This document shows, in pieces, positions 1-11,605 of a stretch of DNA of 64,000 nucleotides. A program made the translations under genes and the position numbers. The notes beneath the pieces are model-generated. The model was given only the letters and a program-made list of their open reading frames with translations, did not search any database and was not told where the DNA came from. How positions within the stretch are numbered: the first letter of the stretch is position 1; every line of letters begins with the position of its first letter. This stretch comes from Tanytarsus gracilentus (Eukaryota > Arthropoda > Insecta > Diptera > Chironomidae), in assembly GCA_038502055.1 (NCBI GenBank), contig JAXRKN010000044.1, positions 7,076,501 through 7,140,500 on the forward strand, read 5' to 3'.

Positions 1-3000
1 TGCTTCCTCTAATCGGAGCTCAGTGGAAATCTCTGCGGGCGACTCAATTAAATATTATTGCTTTCTTATTTGCTTCTGCAAGTTTGTTTTTCTATTAATT
101 TAATGGCAAATTAGTTTTACTCGTTCATTGATTGTTTATCGTCTTTGTGGATGAATATTAAGAGCGCGATTGTGAGGAAATTGCATGGAAATAAATTTTG
201 ATGACTTTTTTTGTGAGATTTTATTTAAAAAAGTGGAAATTAAAAATTGAAATAATTTTCGAAAAGCTTCGATTTATAAATAACTTTTAAGAATTGGGCA
301 AAAATGTGAAATTAATTTATTTTCTTGAATCATCATAATTTTTTTTAATTTTTATATTTCACAAATAGAGTCATGCTCCCCTTGATAATTTTCAAAACTT
401 TTCTCTATTAGCTCAACTACCTCAAGAAAATTTTTGCACTTGAACTTTCCGCACTAAAATTCATCACAAAGCCGCAAATGAAAACTTTTTTCATTTCTCC
501 TTGGCAGCTTCAACAGCAAAAAGTCAGACAGAAAGTTTTCGCTATGAAAAAAAACACAAACAAATGAAATTAAACTTTTTCCTCTTCCTCCTTTGGCTTT
601 TAGCAATATCATAACATATGTAAGCGATTGGGATTTGGAAGTTAGTCAGCAAAGGATTTATTGATTACACAAAAGATTTTTTTTGGAACTTGGTTAGTAA
701 ATTGTTGAGACTGACAAAGTTCAAAAGAGTTTGCGGAATTTTTTGTTGTTAGTTCTGAGTTCAAATTAGAAGTTGTGAAATATTTTAAGGATTTTTAAAA
801 ATGAGAAAATTGGCTACATTAAAAAAATTATTAGTGCGAGATTATTTGACAAAAAAAAATTTTTAAAACTCAAAAATAAATTCAAATAATTTTTAAAATT
901 ATCTCATTTTTGTTTTCACTCTCGGAAAATGAACTTCGAATGGAAAATGCACCACAAGCATGCTTGCTTTCCATTCACAATGAAAAATTCATCGGAAAAG
1001 CACGTTGACTGACTTCCAGTCCATTGTAATCATTCAGCCATGTGCATGTGCGAGAGAGAAATTGAGAAAATCTTTTTCTCACTGGAAAATGAATTGCGAA
1101 AAACTTTTTTTTTGCTCATCTGAGAAAATTTTTGTTCGCTTTCAGTCTCCGGTTAAGCATTGAAAATTCAACACGCGAAATCGAGAAACGCTTCGGGTGT
1201 AATAAAAAAAATTAATTATTAGATATTTAAGGAAAAAAATTTGTTGAAAAAACGAAAAAATTAGAAATTTAAAACGGGAAGTTGGAATATAAATTTGAAG
1301 TGCGTGTTGAGGTAATGAAAAATGTTTAAAACAATAAATTTGAGATAATAAGGAAATTTGATGTCAAAGAACTTTAAATATTAGAACTGAATGTTCAATA
1401 AAATATTTTATGTGAAACGAACAAAAAAATCTCTTGAGGCAGTTGATGATCATGCGAAATTTAGTGATGTGAAATACTTTTTTTTATACTGAGAGTAAAA
1501 TTTTTATGAACTTTACTTTTATGAGAGTAAAAGTGTGATATTTTTTTCAAAGTCATTTGTGAGCACAAAAGATTGTAAAATTTATTTTTCAATGAACAGT
1601 TTGAGATTTTTTTGGCTCTTTACAATTTTGAGTTCAAAAAATTTCTAAGAAAAAAAATTAATTAAAATCTTTGAGTTTGATTTTACAAAATAATTCCTAA
1701 AATAAAAAAATGTTGAATGCATTAAAATTTTTAAAAAAGTTTACAAAATATTTATTGAAAAATTTAACATTAAGATTTCGAAGAAATTTTTTATGTTTTC
1801 GTAATTTTTTCCTTACTTCAAAGGAAAATTTTTAAACTCTCCTCGCTCATTGTTACAACTTTATAAAAATATCAGACCAAGCATAAACATTTCAATACAA
1901 TGTTGACATCTTTAAAAATTACTCCTCATAAATTTTCATTCAAGCGCTTGAGTAAAAACTATTATTATTACTCGCATTATTGCTGCACTAGTGAAGATGA
2001 ATTTAAGTCGCGAGTTACAAGAGAAATTGAAAAATCTTATTAAAATACACAATAGAGAAATGTTTATAGAAAATGCGAAAGCTGTTAAAAAAGACATGAA
2101 AAAAATATTTTTTGCATTAGGAAGAAAATCAAGAAACTGATCATATATCTTGCTTAAAAAAATTAGTGATGAATTAGAAAAAGATTAATTTAATTTTTAA
2201 ATCGAAATCTTTTTTTTCTTTAAAAAATAACAAAAAAATATTGAATAAAAATTCAATTTTAAAATAAAAAATCAAAATAAATTTATTCTTTAAAATTCAC
2301 ACTTTAAATTTTACACTCGACTCATAAAACTAAAAGAACCTTACAGCGATTAAACAATGCATCGTTAAGTGCGCGGAGTAAAACCACAAACAAACAATTA
2401 AATCCATTCATTTACTTCAGAAGTTCAAATTTTATGCTATATGCAAACAACATTAACTTCAAGTTTGACTTGCGTTTAATTTTTATTTATTCATCTTTCG
2501 CTCCACTATTAGTGAACTTTTGAGCTAATCGTGAGATTTAATGTGAAAACTTTTAAAGTTTGTTTAAGCACTTGAAGATATTAAAAAATTGTGATTATGG
2601 AAAATTTAAGTGATCGAGCGTGACACGGATGAGTGTTTAAATTTCTGTGTTTTAAGTTTTTAGAATTTTTGTTGTTTTAAGTTTTTAAAATTTTCTAAGA
2701 ATTTTAATTTCAAAACTTTTTTATATTTATTTAAAAAGCTTTGAATAATTTTTATACTTTTTTCTTTTCCACAAACTTGTGACAAAGCACAACAGCGAAA
2801 GGACACATCTGAAATTTTTACTATCATAAATCATCTTATGCTTGTTATGCCATCAAGAATTGAATCTCATCTCATCTTATAAATCCTCATGTTCATACTT
2901 TTTTAGCTACTGTAAAAATATCACATGTCGTTCTATTTTTCTTTCCTCGATGCACAAGGATATGAAATAAATTGAGAGTTAAAGTGTGGAAAATCCGATA

Positions 3001-5162
3001 AATTATGTGAGCGCACAAGAGTCGTGTAGAAAAGTTCGTGTTGCTTGATGAAGTGTGATAGTTACATAATAGGAAAATAAAAGAACATGATGAAGTGAAT
3101 TTTAAGTTGAGATTACAATGAGAAAAGTTTCAGTGAGAGATTTTCATAAAATGTGTCATGTTGACTTTCTGAATTTTTGATTCATTTCCATAATTCTTTA
3201 AGAATTAATTTTTCTTTACCAACACGCTCAATAATCCCCAGCTGGTTTCACGGTGATTCTCTCCATTATTAATGTAAACAATTAAAATCTTTAAACAGCA
3301 TGAATCAAATTAAAAAAGAATTATAAAGGAAACAGACTTTAATCAAAAAACACGAAAAATTTGTTGAAAGAAGTGAGCGTGATGAAAATTAATTCTTTAA
3401 AATTGCTCTCGAAGCTTAGAAAACTTATGAATTCTTAAAAAGCTGTGTGAATATGGAATTCATTTTGAAGGTTTTGTAAACAAAATTTTCATCCTTGGAT
3501 GAGGTCAAATATGATTGATTATGGTTTAATAAAATAATCATTAATGTAAAGAAAATAAAAGCTTAAAATTTCTTATCTTAATTAGCCCAAATTAGGTTAA
3601 CGGTCAACTTTAAAACTTTTACCCTAATGCTATTTAAAAATTTATTTTCTCCTTCTTCAAGTTAATTTTTTTAAGAAAAATAATTATTGATTTTCCTTAA
3701 ATCGACATTATCATTACATAATGTCGAGAGGCGACAAGCCATGTTGATGGATGTTCGAGTGAGAGCAAGAAGAGATTTATGGAGATTAAAGCTATCTCTT
3801 CGTTGCTCTCTCGCTCAATCATTCGCATTGTGAATAATTAGGCTAGGAGGAAAAGTCTTAATCTGTTATAAGAACGAACGATAAGAGGCCACTTAAGGTT
3901 GAAAATATTTGCTGTCAATTGAAGAAATAATTTTCTAGATAAATTTATAATTTGAAGTTGAATAATTTATTAGCACAATTTTTTTATTAATTTGAAAAAA
4001 TTTGCATTACTAAATTTACTCATTTCAAACTCTACAGAATTTTCTCTTAGTTTCTATACAAACAATTACTTTTTTGTTTACGCAGAAACTAATCCAGAAA
4101 CACGTGTTTAATATAAGAAGAAAATAAAGCGCTTATTTTAAATATAAAAATGTTCAGAGTTTAATGGGAAAGAAAAAAGAGAAAATTTGCTTACGCGCTT
4201 TGAAAAATTAGGTGAAAATTGATAAGCGTTACATCGAGATTTTTGACTACAAAAAAATTTTAATGTAGAAAAAATTACAACACATAAAAATTAATTTTTT
4301 TCAACTTCTAATTAAATTTATAAATAAATTTTCTATCAAACTTCCCAGAAAGCCAGATTTTCCGCATTAAACTGCCCATAAAACTTTCTCATCGTCCAAC
4401 AACAAAAATAAATCCCTAAGTAAATTTTTCCACGCGCTGTGTGTTCTTACACAAAACACCAGACAAATTTCTCAATTTAGTTTATTTGTCTTTCAAGATG
4501 ATTCGCCGCTGCCACCTTTAAACGGAAAGCAAAAAAGATTTTTACAAATAAAAATTGAAGAATAAGAAAATTTAACGTTATACTTAAAAAGTGTTTTTGT
4601 GGATGAAAATCTTCGCGATTTATTTTTTAACGAGCCGCAGTGGTGTTTGAGGCGAGTGTGAAAGTAAAAAATTCTGTTAATTTGCGGCAGAAGTTAACAG
4701 AAAATTAAACTGCAATTAATTTTAAAAAGAACGTTTTAAAATTAATGCGACAGAGTGGCAAAAAACGTAAATTTATGCATTGCCATGTGGCTTTTCTTCT
4801 TTTACGAGCAACGTGATGGATTTTTGTTTGGTATTCATTGTATGAATAATTTATGGATTTCGATTTGGAATTACGCGAAATGTATTTTTGATATTCGTCT
4901 GACGAATCCAGTCTGGTGTTTTTATCGCAATTTTTTTTGCCGTTTACACTTTTTTATGTTGATAAATATTGCTAAAAGGCTTGGGATTTCAATTTCAATT
5001 AAAGACCACTTTGTGGATATTAAAGCTCATCGTAAATTTCATCAATCAATTATAAAATTATTACACTAATTAATATTAAAATCGGCTTCAAATTCTTTTC
5101 TTGTCAAAATTAATTATGCACAAAATATTATTAAATTTTCTTTTTCCTCTTTCTCGTTTCAG
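1..5162. other. AT-rich 5' flank with no recognisable gene
   Basis: Both strands were read. The sequence is dominated by A/T runs with frequent stops in every frame, and no protein family is recognisable. The first 50 bases are richer in G/C than the rest and stay open in one plus frame, so they could be the edge of an exon cut by the window, but nothing supports this further. A GTG-initiated open frame at 4755-5069 has no recognisable composition. A stem-loop at 3.75-3.82 kb is listed separately. Confidence 0.6.
3749..3824 (+). other. Long imperfect stem-loop, pre-miRNA-like candidate
   Basis: The 5' arm GAGAGCAAGAAGAGAT (3761-3776) pairs with ATCTCTTCGTTGCTCTC (3794-3810), with one bulged base and a 17-nt loop. 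Pairing extends outward, through a two-base bulge, between 3749-3760 and 3811-3824 with G:U wobbles and two mismatches. This gives arms of over 25 nt. Size and shape resemble an insect microRNA precursor. I do not recognise either arm as a known miRNA, and an AT-rich genome yields many chance hairpins. This one is notable because its stem is G/C-containing. Confidence 0.3.
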
Positions 5163-5333
5163 TTTGACCGCAGTGGAAATTTAATAAGAAGGTCCCTGAA
5201 GTGAATTTTTTGGTTATTTAATCGAGACGAATTTTCCTCTTTATTTATTAATTTGGAATCAACATTACGTCAACTGGATCCATTACGTCGAGTTTTTAAA
5301 TCCTCAGCGGTCCGTCGCGATCGTAAAGTGCAG
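5163..5333 (+). other. Trpgamma: Candidate first exon (5' UTR) of Trpgamma
   Basis: A pyrimidine tract ending in TTTCAG (to 5162) and a consensus donor CAG|GTGAGT at 5333/5334 delimit this segment. The motif CCGCAGTGG near its start could instead be a transcription initiator. The 3' third is more G/C-rich than the surroundings. Read in phase with the exon at 11,560, it is open for the last 43 codons after a TGA at 5202-5204 but contains no ATG, so it is probably untranslated leader. Assignment to Trpgamma is inferred from strand, spacing and phase. Transcript data are needed. Confidence 0.4.
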
Positions 5334-5849
5334 GTGAGTCAATTTTTCCGCTCATGAAATTAATTTTACAAATTGGATTTTCGAATCTTTTCATCGATAA
5401 ATTACACTGCGTAAAATTTATGCAACGTTGTTCCGTCCTGCCGAACTCTATCGATTATTTATTACATCAGACTGAAATAATGACATCTCGATGGACAGTT
5501 AAATTAATCATTTACATAACTCGTGCTTTTATTTCGTGAAAATATCGAATAATTGAGAATTAAATGCTGATTCTGAAAGTTTATCAGAAAATTATTCGTG
5601 ATAAATTTTCATCTGATCAAAATCACCTCATAATATCCGAAATTACAATTTTCCATTTCCCTCCAATGAACTCAACATTGTATAAATTGAAATCCACAAC
5701 CATCATCACCTCGTCAAAAAATTTCCCACGCTCGCATTTCATGTAAATTTTCTCTCCTAATAAGACCTCTAAAAAAAGTGACACGAGTGTCTGTGGTGGT
5801 CCGACAGATGAAATTTTATTATGCAGACATTGCATTTTAATAGCATTGA

Positions 5850-5867
5850 AAGAGAGAGAGAGAGAGA
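5850..5867. repeat. GA dinucleotide microsatellite
   Basis: An uninterrupted AG run of nine dinucleotides. GAGA-type tracts can bind Trl/GAF in insects, but nothing else here suggests a promoter. Confidence 0.8.
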
Positions 5868-8800
5868 AGCTTGTTTGTGTAAATTTATCAGCTTGAAGCG
5901 GAGTGAATTAGAGCAATGTGCGAATGAATGTGTTGCAGGAGATAGAAGTGAAATGTGCTCACATTTTGTGATGATATTTTCACATGGAAAAGCTGCTTGG
6001 TGGTTTTTAATTAACATGTGTAATGCCCTTTTGGAACATGCATAATAAACAGATCAAGTGCACACGAGTACAGTGGTCGTAAAATGAATGCGATTTGCGA
6101 TATTGCGTCATATGGGAATTGTGAGCGCTTTTGTGGATGCAATTGAATTTTTCATTTAATAAAGTTAAAATAATTTTGGTTTTTATTTAAAGTTCTTAAA
6201 ATTTATTCGCGTTTACGAGTGTTTAAAATTCATAACTAGAAATAGAATTTAAAGTGAGGCAAAAACAGTTTTAACGGCATTTGAAAATTCAAATCATTTT
6301 TTGATTTAATTTGTTTAGTTTTTCGGGAAAATTAAAAATCCCAAGATATGATTTGATGACCTGATAACAAGTGCGATAGTAAGTGATGAAAAATAAACTC
6401 TTAATTTTTAAAAATAATTTACAGTAAAACTTTCAAGTTGTATAAAAAATTACTGACCTAAATCGACGACTGTAACAAACTTTTTAGTTCGCTTAGTAAA
6501 AAAAGAAAATAATTCTTGTGTTTTCCTCATGAAGTTCACAATAAAATTGAGAAATGCAATTGCATGAAAATATTTTTCATCTCAAATAAAAAACAACGAT
6601 AATGATTTCTTCCGTTGCACATTATGGAATTCTAGCTGCATCTGCGGAAAAATTATCGAATGAACAGAAGGAGAAAAAAATTTATTCACTGAAATGGTAA
6701 TGAGGACATGGAAGTGCAATTCAAACTAAAACTCGAACAAATCATTTCTACATCAACAAATTCAAAAGTGAAACTCTTTTCAGAATGCAAACCTGTGTGC
6801 GCACAAAAATGAACATTTTCGCAGCTGAGCTGAGAAAAAAAGCATAAAAAGTTCAACAATGAACCGAACCACAAAGTGTAATGAACAAAATTTTATTTCG
6901 CTCTCCTGAAAGTCTGAAAAAATTGTCGTAAAATTGTTGAGTGAATAAAAAATGCAAAATTTATTAAAGAGTGATTAAAAGTTTTTTGTGCAACGGTTTT
7001 AAAACTTCAAATAATAAATTTTCGAAAGATTTTGTAACAAAACCACAAATACCGTCCACTCTGGCCATAAAATGAAAATTATAGTGAGATTTTTTCCGAA
7101 GTGCAGATTTTTCAAAAAATGTAATGCACTTTTTAAGGCTAATGGGTTCATTCAACCACTGCATGCATTTCTTATTTCATTGGCTTTTGACAAGCATCAA
7201 AGATTGACATTTTTAATTTATTTTGTTGAATTCTCCGAAAAAGAAAAACTAAAACTTTTATTTCGAAAAAAAGCTCATGCAATGACCCAATTTTTCGAGC
7301 CTCATTCAAACGGTTCGCCGCACTTAATTTTCCGACTTCCTGAAAAGTTTTCTTTTCACTCCGCGAGACATGTAAAAAAAGTGAATTGCAATCGATCGTC
7401 CGTGCTCTGAATGTGTGGCAGTATGTTGTATGTGCAAGGAAATATTTTATCGTGCAATTTTGCCGTGATTTTTTCCTCTACCGCCTTTCTTTTTTTTATT
7501 GGGTCAACGAACTCATTTTGAAGTCACACGGAAGAGCTTTCAACTGCTGCCTTGATTATCGATAAATTTTACATGGTAGAATCACGAGGATTTATTTTTA
7601 AAATGTTGTGGAATGAAAAGGGATTTTTTCATAGTGTCCACGGTTAGGTCAAAATGTTTCAACACTCCATGCATTAATAATTAATTTGACAATCACGTTA
7701 GCTTGCTATTGACGAATGAACGTGACAAAGGTTGATTTTGATTGATGACAGGATTGATCACAACCACCATCATATTGTGGCTCACCGCATGGAAATTAGA
7801 GGGTGGGAAAATACGAATAATGAATGAGTTTTAAATAAATTTTGCATTCATGCGATCATCGGTCATTGAACGATGAACAAACAGAATGTATCAGGTCGAC
7901 ACGAATTAAATGATTTTGAACTTTTCTGTGCCATGAGAAGAGTTTTTTGGACTAAAATCTTATTATTGCAGTTTTAAAAATTTATTTTGAATTTTTAACA
8001 GTTTTTTTTAATTTTCGGACAAAACAGGAAATTTTCTATATGAAATCACGCTTTCACGTGCTGGATGACTCACAATATAAATTTTCCATTAAAAAAACAA
8101 AATTCTTCATTTTATTGGCGTGAAATTCTGGTTATAAATATCATCAACAAACTTCTCGAGCTGTCTTCTCATTTGCAGTTGTGAGAAATGTAAATAAAAG
8201 TTTTTTTATTGGCATTGCTCGAATTCCGGGTGAATCGATGTATTGGGAAAAACATCTCATGACACAAGAATTTCTGATGGTAGCGAATAAAAGGTCCTTC
8301 ACAATCTTTATCTACACTTCCTGATGTTTATTACAGCCATTTGCTATTGATCGATAAATAATTGTTATTAAATATAATTGACAATAAAAAATCAGGGGAA
8401 AGGTGCCAAGTTGAAATTTTATCGGCATTAAAAGGGTTTTATTACATCGGGATGATACTAAAAGTTTAATCAATTTCAAACTCTTTAAAGAATTTAAGAA
8501 ACTTTTCAAGATCAACTAAATCATCATAATTCGCTTCAACGATCAGCAAACTCGACGATATTTCCATTAAAAAGACATAAAATGATGGCATCTGGTAGCG
8601 TGGCGTCACATTGACGTTGATTGAGATAAGAAGACATTTTCGCTCTTTTCTTAAATTGTTGCAAATAAAACTTAAATTGAAAATTATTCGCAGTTTCATA
8701 AACGACTTGAGAATCTCCATAATTTTCTTCTCAAAGCTGAATTTTATTATAATTTTTTGTAAACTTTAAATTTTTATTTTCTCTGTTTTCTTTCTGAATT

Positions 8801-9541
8801 GTTTAGATATGAAAAAAATGAAAAATTCAGCCAGATTACGTTTAAAAAATTTCTATCTCATTATAACTAAAGTTTTCCCATGAAAATCATTGTGTGGCTA
8901 TCAAGACCTATAAAATTTTCCGAAATGCCATAAAACACATTGAAACAAACTGTTGGTTTTTTTAACAGAATCGTTGAATAAAATTCATGGCGTTTATTTA
9001 ATTTTGTTTTAGTAAGATGCGAATAATTAAATTAAATCGATTGTTTTAAATATTTAAAAATGTTTTAAGGACTTGAACATAATTTTAGAGATTACTCAAA
9101 ATTATTTTTCTTTAAAGTTTGGAATAATTTTTTAAAGGGTCATTAAATTAGATTAATTGGATTTTTTAACATATTTTCCAACTAAAAACAAATTTCAATT
9201 AACTTATCTATAAAATAGGGTTGGAAATTTACAAATTTTATTTATGCCAACATATATAAAATTAATCGGATTAAATTTTTAAACCCAATATTTGAGGCCT
9301 AAAATATAATTATTTTTATTATCATCACCTTTGCAGAAATTCTTCTCGATACTGCAAAATGTTCCATTATTTTCATCCACAGCTGACGATGCAATTTGCC
9401 TCACCTCGTGATTATCATCACCAGAAATAAAAGCAACTCATAGTGTGCACACATTTGAATCGAAGCCAAATGCTAGTTCACTAAAAATTCCATATGAACA
9501 CATTAATAAACAAGATGGTCTGAAACGCGTTGCCATTTCCA

Positions 9542-10197
9542 ATAGCTCCGCATAGATTAGTACCCTACTCCTCCGTTGGCACTTTTGGTGAATCATGAAG
9601 GACATCCTTCAAAAATCGTCAATGTCAATCGATTCCTGATGCAATGACGAGTTCAACGACATACATGAAGCCATAGTTCTGAAAAATGAACATTAGAGGT
9701 ACTCCTGGCCGACCATGATGAACATTCCTCAAAAATCGTCAATGTCAATCGATTCCTGATGCAATTACGAGTTCAACGATACCCATGAAGCCATATAAGA
9801 GAAAATTTGTATGAAAAAGGACATTTTTGCACTCAGGGACGGTCCTTCGAGGGTCGTACCTCAAAACAAAATACTTCTTGCACAACTAGAGCCAAAACCC
9901 GATCTTTAGCCACAAACCCGAATCAAATCCGACCAGCCGTTCTTGAGATATGCCGCCCACTAAGATCGTAAGAAAGTGAGAAAGTAAGAAAGTAAGAAAG
10001 TAAGAAAGTAAGATGACTTAAATGGCTCTAACTCCTCGTAGGATCAACCGATTTCAAATCTGTTTTCGCCAGTTTGTAGGGTTTGACTAGGCCTATCATT
10101 TGAGTATATGTTTTGGTATTGCACAATGTAATGTCTTGGCACTAGGGGCCGAAAACTGGTTTTGGAAAAATCCAAAATTAATATATAGCGGAGCTAT
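9542..10197. mobile_element. Non-autonomous repeat with short inverted ends (copy 3 of shared module)
   Basis: The left end ATAGCTCCGC (9542-9551) is mirrored by GCGGAGCTAT (10188-10197), suggesting short terminal inverted repeats. Inside are two copies of a module, in opposite orientation to the copies at 17.4 and 33.9 kb. It is recognisable by AATCGATTCCTGATGCAAT and by GAGTTCAACGA followed by CATGAAGCCATA. An AAGAAAGT-type microsatellite lies at about 9968-10012, followed by a moderately G/C-rich 3' part. No transposase is encoded. The boundary call rests only on the inverted ends; no target-site duplication was established. Confidence 0.55.
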
Positions 10198-11559
10198 AAA
10201 ATGTGACTTTTATGGGGATAAATGTGCTTCGGAAAATTCCATGTGAGGCGCAAAAATTTGAGGAAATCTTCATTAAAAATAAAAAAAAACAGTTTTAAAA
10301 TTTCTGCATCATCAATTTTCTTAATGCACTTTAAAATAATTCTAAACCAAAGCATTTTTAAACATGTTCAAATCTCTTTTATCTACACGACAAACTTGCA
10401 TGAAAATTTCTTGTTTGTTCTCAATTTTAAATTTGCATTTTGCTTCTTCTTCTTTTCAAAGTAAATCAACCCAGAATTGATTTTCTTCTCTCTTCACAGT
10501 TTGCAAATTTCCTGCAATTTTTCTCGCTCTTAATCCCAACAGAATAAATATCCATCGTTCAGCACCATCATCATTGTGTTATTGCCGAGGAAGTAAATCG
10601 TTGAGATTGAAAAATGGATGATATGCAAAGTGCAATGGATCTGGCGACAAATTTTAAATTTCTTGAATGTGAAAGAATTAAATATTTATATTTTTTACAG
10701 CAAAATTGAAAATCTAATTTTCCATCTGTCAATTTATCAGATTTCAATTTTTCATAATTTTCCAAATCTGAAAGCAGAAAATTTTCTTCTTTCAATGCAC
10801 CTAATTTCATTTAATGGATGTCGACAATTTTCAGAGATACCAGCCGGAAAGAAGGAACCTGTGTCAAGGGCGATATGAATGAAATTTTCTTTTATTATTA
10901 TTTTACGGACCGAAGGAGCAAGAAAAAAAAAGTTGCCAAAATTTTAAATTGAATGTACTGACGTGCATCGAGCCGGAAAATTTCATTTAGCCAATTTAGT
11001 GAGTGTATACGTAGATAATAGATAATAGATTGAGATTTTGTAGCTTCAGGGGATTAGAGCTGAGAATGAACAGGATTTTACCTTAGATAAAGTTTTGGAA
11101 AATGGGCAATTTTGGACATTCGAAATTCTACGTGGAGTTCATTTAAAGAGAAATGTGTTAAAGTTTTTATGTGCGAGAAAAATATTTAATTCTACGAAAA
11201 TGTATCTGCTACTGAATTTTTTTAACATTCACCATTAAAATCAAATTCATTTTAAGATTGTTCCCTTGATAATAAAAGAAGAGCCGAGTAAACTTTTATC
11301 ACTCACCAAAGCAAAAAAACAATGTGCGGAGTATGCACATGTTAAACATAAAGCTTTGAGAGCTCATCTTGTCACTCGCCATAAATCAGATAAGCGAAAA
11401 TGAAAGCGACAGAAATTAATTGCGTCTGTGTGTGGATATGGAGGCACTTTTAAAAGCTCTCTCACTCCTCACTCGACCTAAATTCACGACCAAAATGTTC
11501 CGTGGGATTGTAAAACAATATGAAAAAATTCTTTAATCTTTCTCTCTTTTTCATTACAG

Positions 11560-11605
11560 TTCTGTGAATGGGAAGATAATGACGTGCGTGATATATCGGA
11601 TGTCG
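11560..11605 (+). CDS. Trpgamma: Small 5' exon of Trpgamma, probably coding or leader
   Basis: A 46-nt segment lies between TTACAG and a consensus donor (G|GTGAGT). If the next exon starts at 19,199, its reading frame is FCEWEDNDVRDISDV followed by E-STEEN, an acidic disordered-looking peptide that runs in frame into the next exon. If the next exon starts two bases later (19,201), another frame supplies an ATG at 11,579 (MTCVIYRMS). The first frame looks more protein-like but has no upstream ATG that I can find. The exon is well supported by its splice sites and phase; which frame is used is unresolved. Confidence 0.45.

Larger units (their letters stand above)
5334..11559 (+). other. Putative first intron of Trpgamma
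   Basis: AT-rich sequence lies between the candidate leader exon and the next small exon. It holds a short GA microsatellite (5850-5867), one dispersed repeat copy (9542-10197), and a few short open frames on both strands (for example 7072-7410 plus) that show no domain, no codon bias and no homology I recognise. No nested gene was seen. Confidence 0.4.

Noticed and set aside
1..60. G/C-rich left edge as a truncated exon
   Set aside because: Too short to test; open in a plus frame and also after a minus-strand CAG, so strand and identity cannot be decided.
7072..7410. 112-codon plus-strand frame
   Set aside because: Phe/Lys-rich composition typical of A/T-rich noncoding DNA, no domain, no G/C rise, no splice context.
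10613..10710. ATG-started short frame (MDDMQSAMDLATNFKF) as first Trpgamma coding exon
   Set aside because: Its available GT donors leave phase 1, which creates a stop on joining to the exon at 11,560.
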